64,000 bases of DNA from Ricordea florida. Its lineage: Eukaryota; Cnidaria; Anthozoa; Corallimorpharia; Ricordeidae. The number at the start of each line of letters is the position of its first letter. Within the stretch, counting starts at the first letter, position 1. The notes beneath the pieces are model-generated. The model was given only the letters and a program-made list of their open reading frames with translations, was not told the origin of the DNA and ran no database searches. The stretch spans positions 22,607,285 to 22,671,284 of the forward strand of contig OX453287.1 in NCBI GenBank assembly GCA_949710005.1, written 5' to 3'. Shown one piece after another: positions 30,501 through 38,993 of this stretch. The position numbers and the translations under genes were made by a program.

Positions 30501-33500
30501 AAGGACACAGGAAGACCAAGCCGCTTCTACCACTTCAGTTAATTCGACACAGAGAGATTCAGTTACCCTCGGGTGGGTAATCAAACACAGACATTGGTTT
30601 CCATGATTGTTAGTCGCCTTATTGCTGTGCGTGGCTGGATAACGTTGCTCTTTGAATATCGTACCGGTATTCGCAACGTCATGCCTCTTTCGCTTAAATA
30701 TGACCAATTTGTAAACTTTTTGTTTGCCACTGAAGTTTACAGTTCTTTATTTTTGTTTGTTTGATTTTTTAGGAAGTTCATTTGTTTTTGAAGTGCAAAA
30801 TGAAGTGCACAACAGTTCCAGTTTGGAAGTTTATTATCAGGTACCAGACCCAAAAATCTTTGACATACATACATGTACTTAACTTTCAGTATTATACTTG
30901 ACTTTCGGGAGAATCACTTCCTCTCAGAAGCTGAGGTTTCTAGCGTTATCTTAGCGTGAAAGCGTCTTACGGTGGTAAAACTCACGTTTATCAAATTGTT
31001 TGATAAACCCATTGTTGTGTTTCAATCTTCCTCCGAGCAGCACCAGTTTCTACACGCTCGGGCAATTTCTTTGTTCTTTGAGAAAATTACTTGTGCTCAT
31101 TTATTTCAAATTGCATTCGAAACCATTTGATTAGCTATACAAACTAACCGCTCAATACTTTAACTACAAATTTCACACTTCAGAACTACTACCTGGTAAA
31201 AGGTCGGGGGCCTGTTGTTCGAAGGCCGATTAGCGCTAAGCCAGGGTTAAATTTTAACCTGGGTTTCTTTTCCCCTTGTTTAAAACCATTTTCTCCGATA
31301 ACTTTCCCTATTTTTTTTCAGAGCATACAATCATCAAATTGCATTCAAAAAGAATTCTACTGAATGTGCTTTTTAAGCGCTGATATCTGTATTTAAATTT
31401 CGCACAAACCCTGGTTTACATTAACCCTGCTTCGAACAACCCTGCCCGGGAGAAAAAAGAAACAAAGATTCACAAAAATCAAAATAGTATTAAAACGGAC
31501 GTGGATTTAGTACCTTGAAAGACACGTCAAAGCAATTATTTATTGGTAGCAATGGAATCATTTCTTTTATTTCAGTGTGATTTACAGGCCACAAAAAGTA
31601 ACGTTCTTTTGGAGTTGTTTAGTCAGATCATATCTGAGCCATGTTTTAACACTCTAAGGACACAGGAACAGTTAGGTTTGTTGGCTTATTATCTTTCTGG
31701 GAAAAGAAACTTTTCTTCCGGGGGTGGTTCAGGCTTCTCATTGTGAAAATGTTGTAGTTGTTTTATGTAGTTTTTGTGAATTGCGTTGCCAACAAGTTGT
31801 CTCAATAGCCTGGATTCCACGACTCTTCAAAACCTCAATGGTAGAACTCGGCTTTGTTTTTCTCGTGACAGAACTAAAAAATACATCTTTCACAAATTTT
31901 CCAGGCTCATAATATAAATTCCCTTCCCCCTCTCAAAGAAAAAAAAATCGCCTGATCGCAGGTTGCCATGTTCATTATTTCTCAACCCTTTCACTTTGAC
32001 ATTCAAATCCTAGGAGTATGCAGGATGTTTGGCCAGTGAAATTACTCAAATGGCCTTACTCCTGCGAGTTTCCAACAGCTCAGTGGTAGAGTGTGCCTGT
32101 CATAACGCTAAAAATGCTTCTTTCACAACAATTTGGATTCTTCGTGAAACTTGATCTGAGTATTTCTCTTTGCTCAACTGCCCTTTTAGAAACAAAACTG
32201 AGGTTGATGTTAAAACCCAGAGTTACGTTTTAAATGTACCCATATGGCTTGTGTTTTGTCCCTTTGTCCCAGGCTACATCGTATTCAGCGGGCCGAGGCG
32301 ATGTAATGGAGCTCAGGTTTGTCACACTAGTATTCTTCGTTCATTGGATTGAAAGCTTTTGTGATGAGTAAACGAAATCGTTCAGAAAAACATGTTTTAT
32401 GTTTGTTTCTCGTTTTTTTTTTCAGGGTCTTAGGTTCTTGATTCAATCTGAAAAGGAGCCTTCGCTGTTAGATTCACGTGTTGAGGTTTTTATGCAAGGA
32501 ATTGAGGTTGGTAACGATTGTAATGTTAACTTTCTTTTAAAAAACCTTTACTGAACATTTGCCTTTTTTGCAACTATCGTTAAAAGTCAAATCTTAGTTA
32601 ATCCTGGAATCGAAGCCCAGCGGCAAGCGACTTTCTATGTTTTAAATTTTTCTTTTGTTGATCAAACCATGTAGTATGAAAGCTACTGAACAGTACTGTA
32701 CTGTGGTACTATTTGTTTTACTATACATTGTGGTTCTAACTTTTTCATCTGTGGATTAAACCATGCAGTGTGACCATCTTTGGAAAGCTACTGAATGGTA
32801 TTGTTCTGTGGTACTGTTTGTTGTATTTAATATGGGTCCAGACTTTCAGTTCAGTGCCTGTGCCAAGTGAAATCATGTTTCTCACGCGATGTCTTCTGTT
32901 TCCAGGAATACATCAAATCAATGTCGGAAGAGGAATTTAAGAACCACGTAGATGCGTTGGCCGTTAAAAGACTGGACAAACCTAAGAAACTGTCTTCAGA
33001 ATGTCTTAAACACTGGAAGGAGATTTTGTCGCGACAGTACAATTTTGACAGAGGCAAGGAAAAAATTAAGTTTTTGGGGGTTGTCCTTGGAATCGTGTGA
33101 AATCTTTTTTTTTTCGGAATAAAAGTTGTAAGATGCAAATGAATATATGAAAGACCATACTCAGACCTGAACGGGATTCGAACCCATGACCTCTGCGATA
33201 CCGGAGCAGTACTCTACCAACTGAGCTATCAAGCCAACTGGGAGCTGGTCATGCTGTGAGTTCGTAATATACCCGTAGATGGAGAAGAACGATGCAAATG
33301 AATATATGAAAGACCATATATTTGAACTGCGGAGTAATATTTAATGACATAAATTGATCATCGCAGTTATGTACACAACTTAATCAGCCGTGATATTAAA
33401 GTTGTAAGGGCGCATTTTCAATTGAAGTTTATCCCTTGTTTCTACTTCTTGTTTCAAATACTTTCTAATGTTACAAGCGCATGCATCTATTGTGAAACCA

Positions 33501-35118
33501 CCTCCATTTTTTTACAGATAACATCGAAGTATCTTTCCTAAAGGGTGTGACGAAAGAAGAATTGCTGACTTTTTATCAGGTAGGTAGTGTTTTTGTTTCT
33601 TTCTTGTATTTCTGCATTGTAATGTAACAACCAACCGACACTTCCTTAGTTGGTTTCCAACATGCAGGAGCGTATCTGGGGGGAGGAGTCCCTGGGGTGC
33701 CCGTGACCCCCCTTTGTGAGGTAATTGTTTTGTGTCCCCAGAATTCGGGAGGCGAAAACACGCAAATCAGAAGAATCAACATGCCAAGAATCTTTTCCAG
33801 ATAGTTCTTGATAGTTATAGTAAAACCACGCGTGGATGTCGACATGCCAATCAGGTAATTACCCTGGGTGTGACACAGTGTGACACGGTGTGACCGCCCC
33901 ACCCCCTTTGAAAAATCCTAGCTACATCCCTGACATGTGGCTATTTACACGAAATTTTCATTTACATTTTTCCCGTTAAAGGATCTTCTAACTTTTGGCG
34001 CTCCAAGACGGCACAAACTGGCAGTTCATATTCTTTCCAAAAATAGTAAGTAGCATTTAACAAGTTGTATCTTTCATTGCAAGAACAGTTCTATCATTTC
34101 ACAAATACAGCAAGTATTTTTCGTCCAATTTGCGTTATTTAACCTTCTTCGTACACTAGAGGGTTTTAATGGACGAGACAGTCCACTTTGCCATGCTCGC
34201 ACAACACAATGTTTCCCCATTCTTGTGAATCAGCTTGCGCACGCTTTGATTTTCAAGCTGTTGTATATTGTTGTAAAGAGCTTAGTTTCTAAACTAGCTG
34301 GTGGGAAATTGAACACAGAAATAGGTTGTTTATTAAACTAGTTGATAATTGTAAGTTGTGCCACGGTAAGACAATGATAATAATGGTGATAATGATAATG
34401 AATTCATATAGCGCACTTTTCCATATGAATATGCTCAAAGGCGCTTTACACTTCTATTGGGTGAGATCGGACGTCAGCATTCCACTATCAGTCCATATAT
34501 GATCTCACCCACCCAACCCATGCATGAATTGTCAGATGAAACCAGACGTAGAGATAGACCACCACACCGGGAACTACGTCCCCTAGACTCTTTTCGAACA
34601 GTGTGTGGGTTCTTTAACGTCCCACAGATTATCAGGAACCAGTGTTGTGAGACGAGACCTACGGTTTATAGTCCTTATCCGAGAAGACTAGAAAGTCTAA
34701 CCATTTGCGCACGTCATTACAAGGCTGCACCTTCTCCTCAATTATTTTAAGACCCTGAGTGTTGATAACCGGGAATCTGACCTTTTGAACCTTAGCCCCT
34801 CGTCAAAGCAAAATGGTAAATTGGTTTTGGTTTATGCTGTACGCTAACTCTTGGATTTTCGCTGCCAACAGTGACCAAAACGGCCGATAGTGCTTCATTA
34901 AACAGCGTTGTCGAGACCGACACTACGGAGGATCGAAGAACTGATTTTCCATGCAAGGTATGTAGTCCTCAAGAGGAAAAGGGATTGTCAATCAGGGCTT
35001 CTGCCCAAGGGCGAGTTCCTTTGATACGATTCGGATTTGTGATTCGAGATCACTCAGATCTTGGTTCGACAACGAAAGCGACAAATCTTGTCCACAGTGG
35101 GTTCATAATCATAATGAT

Positions 35119-35149
<31 letters not shown>

Positions 35150-35685
35150 GTCGTCGTCATGATGATGATGATGATGATGATGATAATGTTTATGATTTGT
35201 ACTACGCATATTCTATGAAATAATAATCTGCGCATAACATCGGTTCCTTTGATGCTTCATGATCCGTGTGATCTCTTATCACAAATCAAATTCTGGATTA
35301 AGCCAAAGGAGAGTACCCCACGTTTTAAACCTTCCTTCGATCTTTCCTTGGCGTAGGCAAACAGAGTATTTAGAGAGTATTAGTTGAGGTACTTGACTCG
35401 ATTAGTTTTAACTATTATCAAGTTCCTTGCGCTCTTTTCAAACATTAACTTATAAGACATAATAATTATATGAATGTAATGTAACAATCTCGAGTGCTAA
35501 ATAAAGTGTTGTTGTTGTTGTTGTTGTTGTATTTTACCTGCATGGCCTCGTGGTAAATCGTGATTTCTTCTCTTTTTGTCTTGCAGCCCACAGTGATCAA
35601 GGACATAGCAGCGTTCAAGAGCAGTCTTCCCTTATTTCCTCTCGTTCCTCCCTATCACAACCAACCCACAAAATCCAAACTCTAG
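13237..35685 (+). CDS. IDE: Insulin-degrading enzyme (insulysin), M16 zinc metalloprotease, complete
   Basis: 32 coding exons give 980 residues (human 1019). Exons: 13237-13390, 15618-15694, 16102-16128, 16540-16643, 18330-18403, 19431-19526, 19660-19782, 20641-20753, 21392-21481, 21991-22063, 22825-22917, 23865-23956, 24611-24691, 25345-25448, 25566-25668, 26036-26131, 26464-26490, 27152-27234, 27823-27967, 28779-28889, 29303-29423, 29853-29944, 30461-30572, 30773-30840, 31576-31675, 32273-32316, 32426-32506, 32906-33053, 33518-33579, 33982-34045, 34872-34957, 35587-35685. All phases join. The inverted zinc motif is HFCEH (65-69) with E139 and zinc ligand E146 in EVNAVDSE. It cleaves insulin- and amyloid-like peptides inside a closed two-half chamber. 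The start corresponds to the internal human Met42 form, with no mitochondrial leader. It ends in SKL, a peroxisomal signal. Intron 28 uses a GC donor. Confidence 0.97.
14858..15550. mobile_element. Pogo/Tc1-like non-autonomous element in IDE intron 1
   Basis: Termini CAGTAGAACCTCGGTAACTC (left) and GGTTATTCAAACTC... read inward from the right form an imperfect inverted repeat about 690 bp apart. CAGTAGAACCTCG-type ends are typical of pogo/Tigger-like MITEs. No transposase frame is present. The right flank begins with TA; the left one does not match. Confidence 0.6.
17381..17672 (+). mobile_element. tRNA-derived SINE (family A), near full length
   Basis: It starts GGGAGCATGGTTGGCGCAGT, a tRNA-like head with A box (TGGCGCAGTGG) and B box (GGTTCGATTCC), followed by a body with GTTGGTTCTCTGCTCTGCTC. 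The 3' part ends GTCCCCAATTAGT...CAAATAAAGTTC and an (ATT)n tail. It lies in IDE intron 4, sense orientation. A solo 3' end of the same family is at 41716-41830. Confidence 0.8.
18638..18782. mobile_element. Palindromic MITE, family 1 (copy 2), IDE intron 5
   Basis: ATATGTTGTAGCTCAATTTT at the left and a decayed right arm (AATTTAAACC) around a TAATGTATGATAA centre. It is the most diverged copy. Confidence 0.6.
20135..20278. mobile_element. Palindromic MITE, family 1 (copy 3), IDE intron 7
   Basis: ACATGTTGTAGTTCAATTTT ... AAAAATTGAACCACAACATA; perfect foldback arms about 60 bp long with an A-run in the centre. Confidence 0.75.
21553..21683. repeat. (CTAT)n / (CTGT)n / (AT)n microsatellite, IDE intron 9
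   Basis: A long uninterrupted CTAT run followed by CTGT and AT repeats. The overlapping reading frames (polyISLY) are products of the repeat. Confidence 0.95.
21685..21960. mobile_element. Foldback element, family 3 (copy 1), IDE intron 9
   Basis: The left part GGGAAAAAACTGTGCCCGAG folds on GGGCATAGTTTTTTCCCATA. The right part carries GTAAAAAGCTGGACCGG and GATTAGCCAATCA. The same arrangement is at 41941-42270. It is non-coding. Confidence 0.65.
24462..24556. repeat. (CT)n microsatellite, IDE intron 12
   Basis: About 90 bp of nearly pure CT dinucleotide upstream of exon 13; it could extend the polypyrimidine context of that intron. Confidence 0.95.
25680..25930. repeat. ~106-bp dispersed satellite (block 1), IDE intron 15
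   Basis: Two to three degenerate units, minus orientation relative to the P450 block. Diagnostic words are GATCCACAGATGAAAAAGTT, AACAAACAGTACCAC and AGTACAGTACTGTTCAGTAG. Confidence 0.8.
26515..26655. mobile_element. Palindromic MITE, family 1 (copy 4), IDE intron 17
   Basis: ATATGTTGTGGTTCAATTTT ... AAAATTGAACCACAACATAT. The best-preserved foldback of the family; the arms are almost perfect inverted repeats. Confidence 0.8.
26780..27000 (-). mobile_element. tRNA-derived SINE (family E) in IDE intron 17
   Basis: On the minus strand a leader (CATTCAAATCCTAGCAGTAT) precedes a tRNA-like part with A box TAGCTCAGTGGCAGAGCG and a B-box-like CTTCAACTCCC. A deleted relative lies in plus orientation at 31985-32140. 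The cloverleaf is imperfect, so I treat it as a SINE and not a working tRNA gene. Confidence 0.6.
27255..27750. mobile_element. Nested foldback elements, IDE intron 18
   Basis: The outer arms share CTCCTTCGC / GCGAAGGAG and GGAGCG-TT contexts. Inside, 27342-27686 has about 65-bp inverted ends (TTGTGACTGGAATGGATACT ... GTATCCATTCTAGTCACAA). The word CTTCTCACTGGG occurs on both sides of the inner element and may contain its target duplication. Non-coding. Confidence 0.65.
28395..28580. repeat. 14-bp minisatellite (ACTTGCGATACGTA)n, IDE intron 19
   Basis: About a dozen units, with the outer units decayed to ACTTGCTACATA. Each unit contains the palindrome TACGTA. Confidence 0.9.
28910..29240. 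repeat. ~106-bp dispersed satellite (block 2), IDE intron 20
   Basis: Three to four units in the minus orientation, with the same diagnostic words as block 1. Confidence 0.85.
29455..29680. repeat. Degenerate (GACT)n tetranucleotide repeat, IDE intron 21
   Basis: CTGACTGACTGA runs interrupted by related words. The reading frame rich in SQSVSQSVS across it is a repeat product. Confidence 0.9.
30160..30300. mobile_element. Foldback element, family 4 (copy 1), IDE intron 22
   Basis: AGTCTCCTCCGTGCAAACAT opposes GGCTGCTAAATGGAGACTAG, with a 16-17 nt G run in the centre and GAAGCGTTGCGTGACATCCC at the right. Relatives are at 48245-48354 and in the right arm near 27705-27750. Confidence 0.6.
31206..31449. 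mobile_element. TIR element (GGGCCTGTTGTTCGAAG ends), IDE intron 24
   Basis: GGGGGCCTGTTGTTCGAAGG at the left and CTTCGAACAACCCTGCCCGG at the right, about 240 bp apart, with internal GGGTTAA/TTAACC pairs. A MITE. Confidence 0.75.
31985..32140 (+). mobile_element. Deleted SINE (family E), IDE intron 25
   Basis: It shares CATTCAAATCCTAG and GTATGCAGGATGTTTG, then CAGCTCAGTGGTAGAGTGTG, with 26780-27000 (opposite strand). Most of the tRNA-like body is missing. Confidence 0.55.
32690..32830. repeat. ~106-bp dispersed satellite (block 3), IDE intron 27
   Basis: About 1.3 units, plus orientation, opposite to blocks 1 and 2 of the same gene. Confidence 0.8.
33054..33055 (+). promoter_or_regulatory. 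Non-canonical GC splice donor of IDE intron 28
   Basis: Exon 28 ends AATTTTGACAGAG and the intron starts GCAAGG. Using this GC donor with the acceptor at 33517 keeps phase and yields [12 protein letters not shown], matching the conserved FDRDN segment of animal IDE. No GT donor nearby does so. Confidence 0.9.
33128..33400 (-). mobile_element. tRNA-derived SINE (family B), IDE intron 28
   Basis: On the minus strand GGCTTGATAGCTCAGTTGGT...GGTTCGAATCCCG is a tRNA-like head with A and B boxes at 33232-33160. It is flanked on both sides by GGTCTTTCATATATTCATTT. The body (TGATCATCGCAGTTATG) recurs at 58650-58810. The anticodon arm is imperfect. Confidence 0.65.
33665..33932. mobile_element. MITE with 5-bp target duplication, IDE intron 29
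   Basis: Ends CAGGAGCGTATCTGG and CCTAGCTACATCCCTG form imperfect inverted repeats. The word ACATG is repeated at 33660-33664 and 33933-33937. Non-coding. Confidence 0.65.
34440..34790 (-). mobile_element. SINE body (family C), IDE intron 30
   Basis: Contains GGGAACTACGTCCCCTAGAC and GTGTGGGTTCTTTAACGTCC, which are the reverse complement of words in the element at 56407-56700. There is no tRNA-like head here, so this is a truncated or related copy. Confidence 0.6.
35105..35185. repeat. (ATC)n / (ATG)n microsatellite, IDE intron 31
   Basis: A run of ATC turns into a run of GAT/ATG, giving an imperfect inverted repeat of about 80 bp. Confidence 0.95.
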
Positions 35686-35742
35686 ATTCTTCATCCAAAT
35701 CATATTTAATAGGGCTATGAGAATCGAGGTGCATTATATCGA

Positions 35743-35748
35743 AATAAA
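35743..35748 (+). terminator. Polyadenylation signal AATAAA of IDE
   Basis: A canonical hexamer 58 bp after the IDE stop codon; a short 3' UTR is implied. Confidence 0.65.
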
Positions 35749-36079
35749 ACAGCAATATCTGTATCGCTCCGTTTGTTCTTTCATTCCTCATGACGGTTCA
35801 CTTCATTGTTAGTAGGGAAGCTTCGTCTCTTTTTTCCAGGCAAGTGGCAGACATCTATCAGATTTGTCTCAGGGTTCAGTTGTACTGAAAAATGATTGGT
35901 TCAGAAAGGAACTTAATAACGGTGGGCACCCATACCTCTGGTTTCCCTTATCACATATAAATTTCTCGCCTTTTACGTAAGATTTCCGTGAAGGAGAACA
36001 AAGCTGAATGAGTCAAGAGACTAATTTTTTGTCGCCCTGTATTGTAGCGAGTCTCCACTAATAAGTGAAAACAGGAGCC

Positions 36080-36580
36080 GGCTCCTGGTGAAAATCAAGA
36101 GAAAATGAGGTAAGAGAACGTATCTTCCATACTGGGTTCTCTTACTATGATAAGGGGACAGAATCAAGAGAAATTAGGTAAGAGAACGTATCTTCCATAC
36201 TGGGTTCTCTTACTATGATAAGGGGACAGAATCAAGAGAAAATGAGGTAAGAGAACGTATCTTCCCTACTGTGTTTTCTTACTATGATAAGGGGACAGAA
36301 TCAAGAGAAAATGAGTTAAGAGAACGTATCTCTCATACTGGGTTCTCTTACTATCATAAGGGGACAGAATCTATTTTTAGATCCGAACACTATTTTAACT
36401 GACCAATGACGGAGGTCCTTCTCGTCACGTGGTTGTAATTTCAATGCCCCATGTGGAAAGCGCGCAGCCATGGAACAAGATATAAATAGATTCTGCGCTA
36501 AAAATAGATTCTGTCCCCTTATAGCAGACGGGGTTATGTTCTCTTTCCTCATTTTCTCTTGGTGAAAATACAACATAGGA
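36080..36580. mobile_element. Foldback element with internal ~69-bp tandem repeats
   Basis: The left end (GGTGAAAATCAAGAGAAAAT) is the inverted copy of the right end (ATTTTCTCTTGGTGAAAATAC by eye). From 36094 to about 36365 a unit of 68-69 bp (ATCAAGAGAAAATGAGGTAA...GATAAGGGGACAG) is repeated four times. GGGGACAGAATCTATTTTTA and its inverse sit on both sides of the centre. No gene in it. Confidence 0.75.
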
Positions 36581-38993
36581 GAAGGCGTTTCCTGTTCATC
36601 TTTCTTCACATGCTTGCGTCCCTGAGCAGCCCAGCCTTGGAAGCACGTTTCGTGCGGCTTTGTCATCGTCGGTTAGTACATATGATAGTCCTCCTACCCA
36701 CCCACCCTCGTGGGATTGAGTTTTGACACGCTGAACTAAATAATTAAAAAGGTATACACATGGGTTTATAAGAGCAGGTTATTTTTGTCTGCAGAAGAAG
36801 CGAATTGTTTTTCTTAAGTCGACACGATAGGGCAAGTTTCTGTACTTAGCTCATGCACTGTTTATTTTTGTTTCTAATCGCAAGTCCAACCTCCCCTCCC
36901 CCCCGGCACTCCCTCAACGAGAACAACGCAGTCCACGGGTGCAGGACCAGAGTTGAAGATTCAGTTATGAAAAGGTCTGCCACCGGTAGCGCCTAAACTT
37001 TTAACGAGCTAATTTAAATATTTTTAAAATTCTCAAAAATAGAAATGCTGTTAGAGAAATTCATTAGCCCCACCCCTCCCCCGCTCCCCACTTCCACTTC
37101 CAAGTTTGTTTTGTCACAAAGCCAGGTTACTCTCCAAAACAAACATGGCCGATGTTGGCACAGTTCGGTTAATTGTGCATCGGGTCAGTGAATCTACGTT
37201 GGTTATGCAAATGCATCAGGACGGACGAACATTTGCCATTGGGCGCTTGTTAGAGTTCCTCATGCTTGGCCAGCCATAAATAATGTATTGATGTTTGTGT
37301 TTTCCGCCTACGAAAGAAGATTTAGAGCGAAACATTTTCTCCGAGTGCCGACTGAATGATGGCGATAACGAGGCGATTTTCTCTGGGTGAATGAATCGAA
37401 ATGAAGCAAAAAACCCGGCGTTTAGCGACAGCTGTGGAGAATTGACTCAGCTGTGGCAGTTTTGACAAGAAGGAGTGTACTTATTGGTAAATATTCATTA
37501 TTTTCTTCTAGCCGTCAAACGATCGATCAGTCGCATTTTGAAATTCACCAGTAAACCAATCTCAAGTTTACCGACCATGCGAAATTAAGGTCACAAGTTG
37601 GGAACGTCAAGACGATATTGCGGCAGATAAAAGAGCAAAGAACTGAAATGTCAGAAGTAACAAAGCGTGAACTCAGTGAATTTTGCGTGAAATTAAGAAA
37701 ATTGAATGGTTGAATACTAGATTGAGCGTCTTTGATGGAATATGTTTGTTCAACCAGGTACAACCCTTTTTTTAACACAGACTCGAGTTTTTACTTCATC
37801 GAGTGAGATGTACGTAAGTTCGCATTTAAGATTCCAATGCAGAGAGTTTTTTATCAGGGATGCTTTTGTAGGCCAGAAATACTAGTGACGATTTATGCAT
37901 TCGAACTGGATAAATAAAGGTTAAAGCTGTAAAAGATGACGGGATTTGGATGACTAATAGTAATTTCATTCATGTTCTGTGACCACGATTTTACTCAGTC
38001 ATGACCTAATGTAAATTACTATTGAGTCTGAATATCCAGTTCAAATCTAATGTGATAAAGGCGATTGAAAATTCCGTTGTCATATGCAAACTGGAAGTCC
38101 ATTTGACACTTTCTCTCTCTTGAGCCAAATTTTAGCAAGACTTCTTATTGGAATATTGTGTACATATTTTGCGCAATTCCAATAGGCAAATGATAGGAGA
38201 TGTCGCTAATTTGTTTGAATGTAATAACATAAAAGATTAATCATATTACTTTTGTGCTGACTTTTGATTCTTATGCATTCTAATTGAGATGATGCAAGTA
38301 TGTCTTCAGACAAAGTTTTCACTTTGCTTGTTAATTAGTATATAAACAATGAAACGACAGAAAAACATGTGAACAAAACAACCTATTTAATTTGTTTTTT
38401 TTTCTTCCCCCCACCCCCTGTGCCCAGCAAATTTCTATCCTTTGGACAACACATGTATCTAGACTTTGCATTTCCAAACTACTGTTTTCAGTCAATGATT
38501 CATAGTTAATGTTGTTTCTGATCTCTTTGGCTGTTTTGAAATAAGTTTAGATTTTTGCAGTCATGGTATCATTGGAAGCACCAAGTAGAGTAGTTTGTTA
38601 CATTGAAATGATTAATATTTGATTACTGATAAGAGGCCCACCAGATACTTTGCATTTACTTGTGTCAAGACCTGTACAATTGCCATTTTGTTGACTTTTT
38701 ATATAGGTGAAATCAAAGAGGCTCTTACTTAATCTTTTCCAGCAGCTGTGGTTTTAGTGTGACTCAGAAAAGCACTATTAATTAATATTTACATGCTTGG
38801 TAGATGTACATGCATGACAATGAATGATAATTCTGATGAAAGGGAACAGTCAGACCCCCAAAAATTCAGTTTTTAAAATGAAAGGATTGAATAAACTGGA
38901 AAGAAGCTGACACTACATCTACAACCGATCACCGAAGAGTACGTACATGTACTTTATCACTTATTTTGAAATTTTCTCTTGCTCTATTTGCAG
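36581..38993. other. Intergenic DNA, with a 44-codon ORF at 37145-37279
   Basis: No recognised gene in about 2.4 kb. A short frame starting at 37145 in a YY1-like start context (AAACATGGCCGATG) gives 44 residues (start MADVGTVRLIVHRVS; AIGR near the end). The pattern weakly recalls the N-terminus of D-aminoacyl-tRNA deacylase, but no continuation was found. The missing first exon of the P450 gene should also lie here or further left. Confidence 0.3.
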
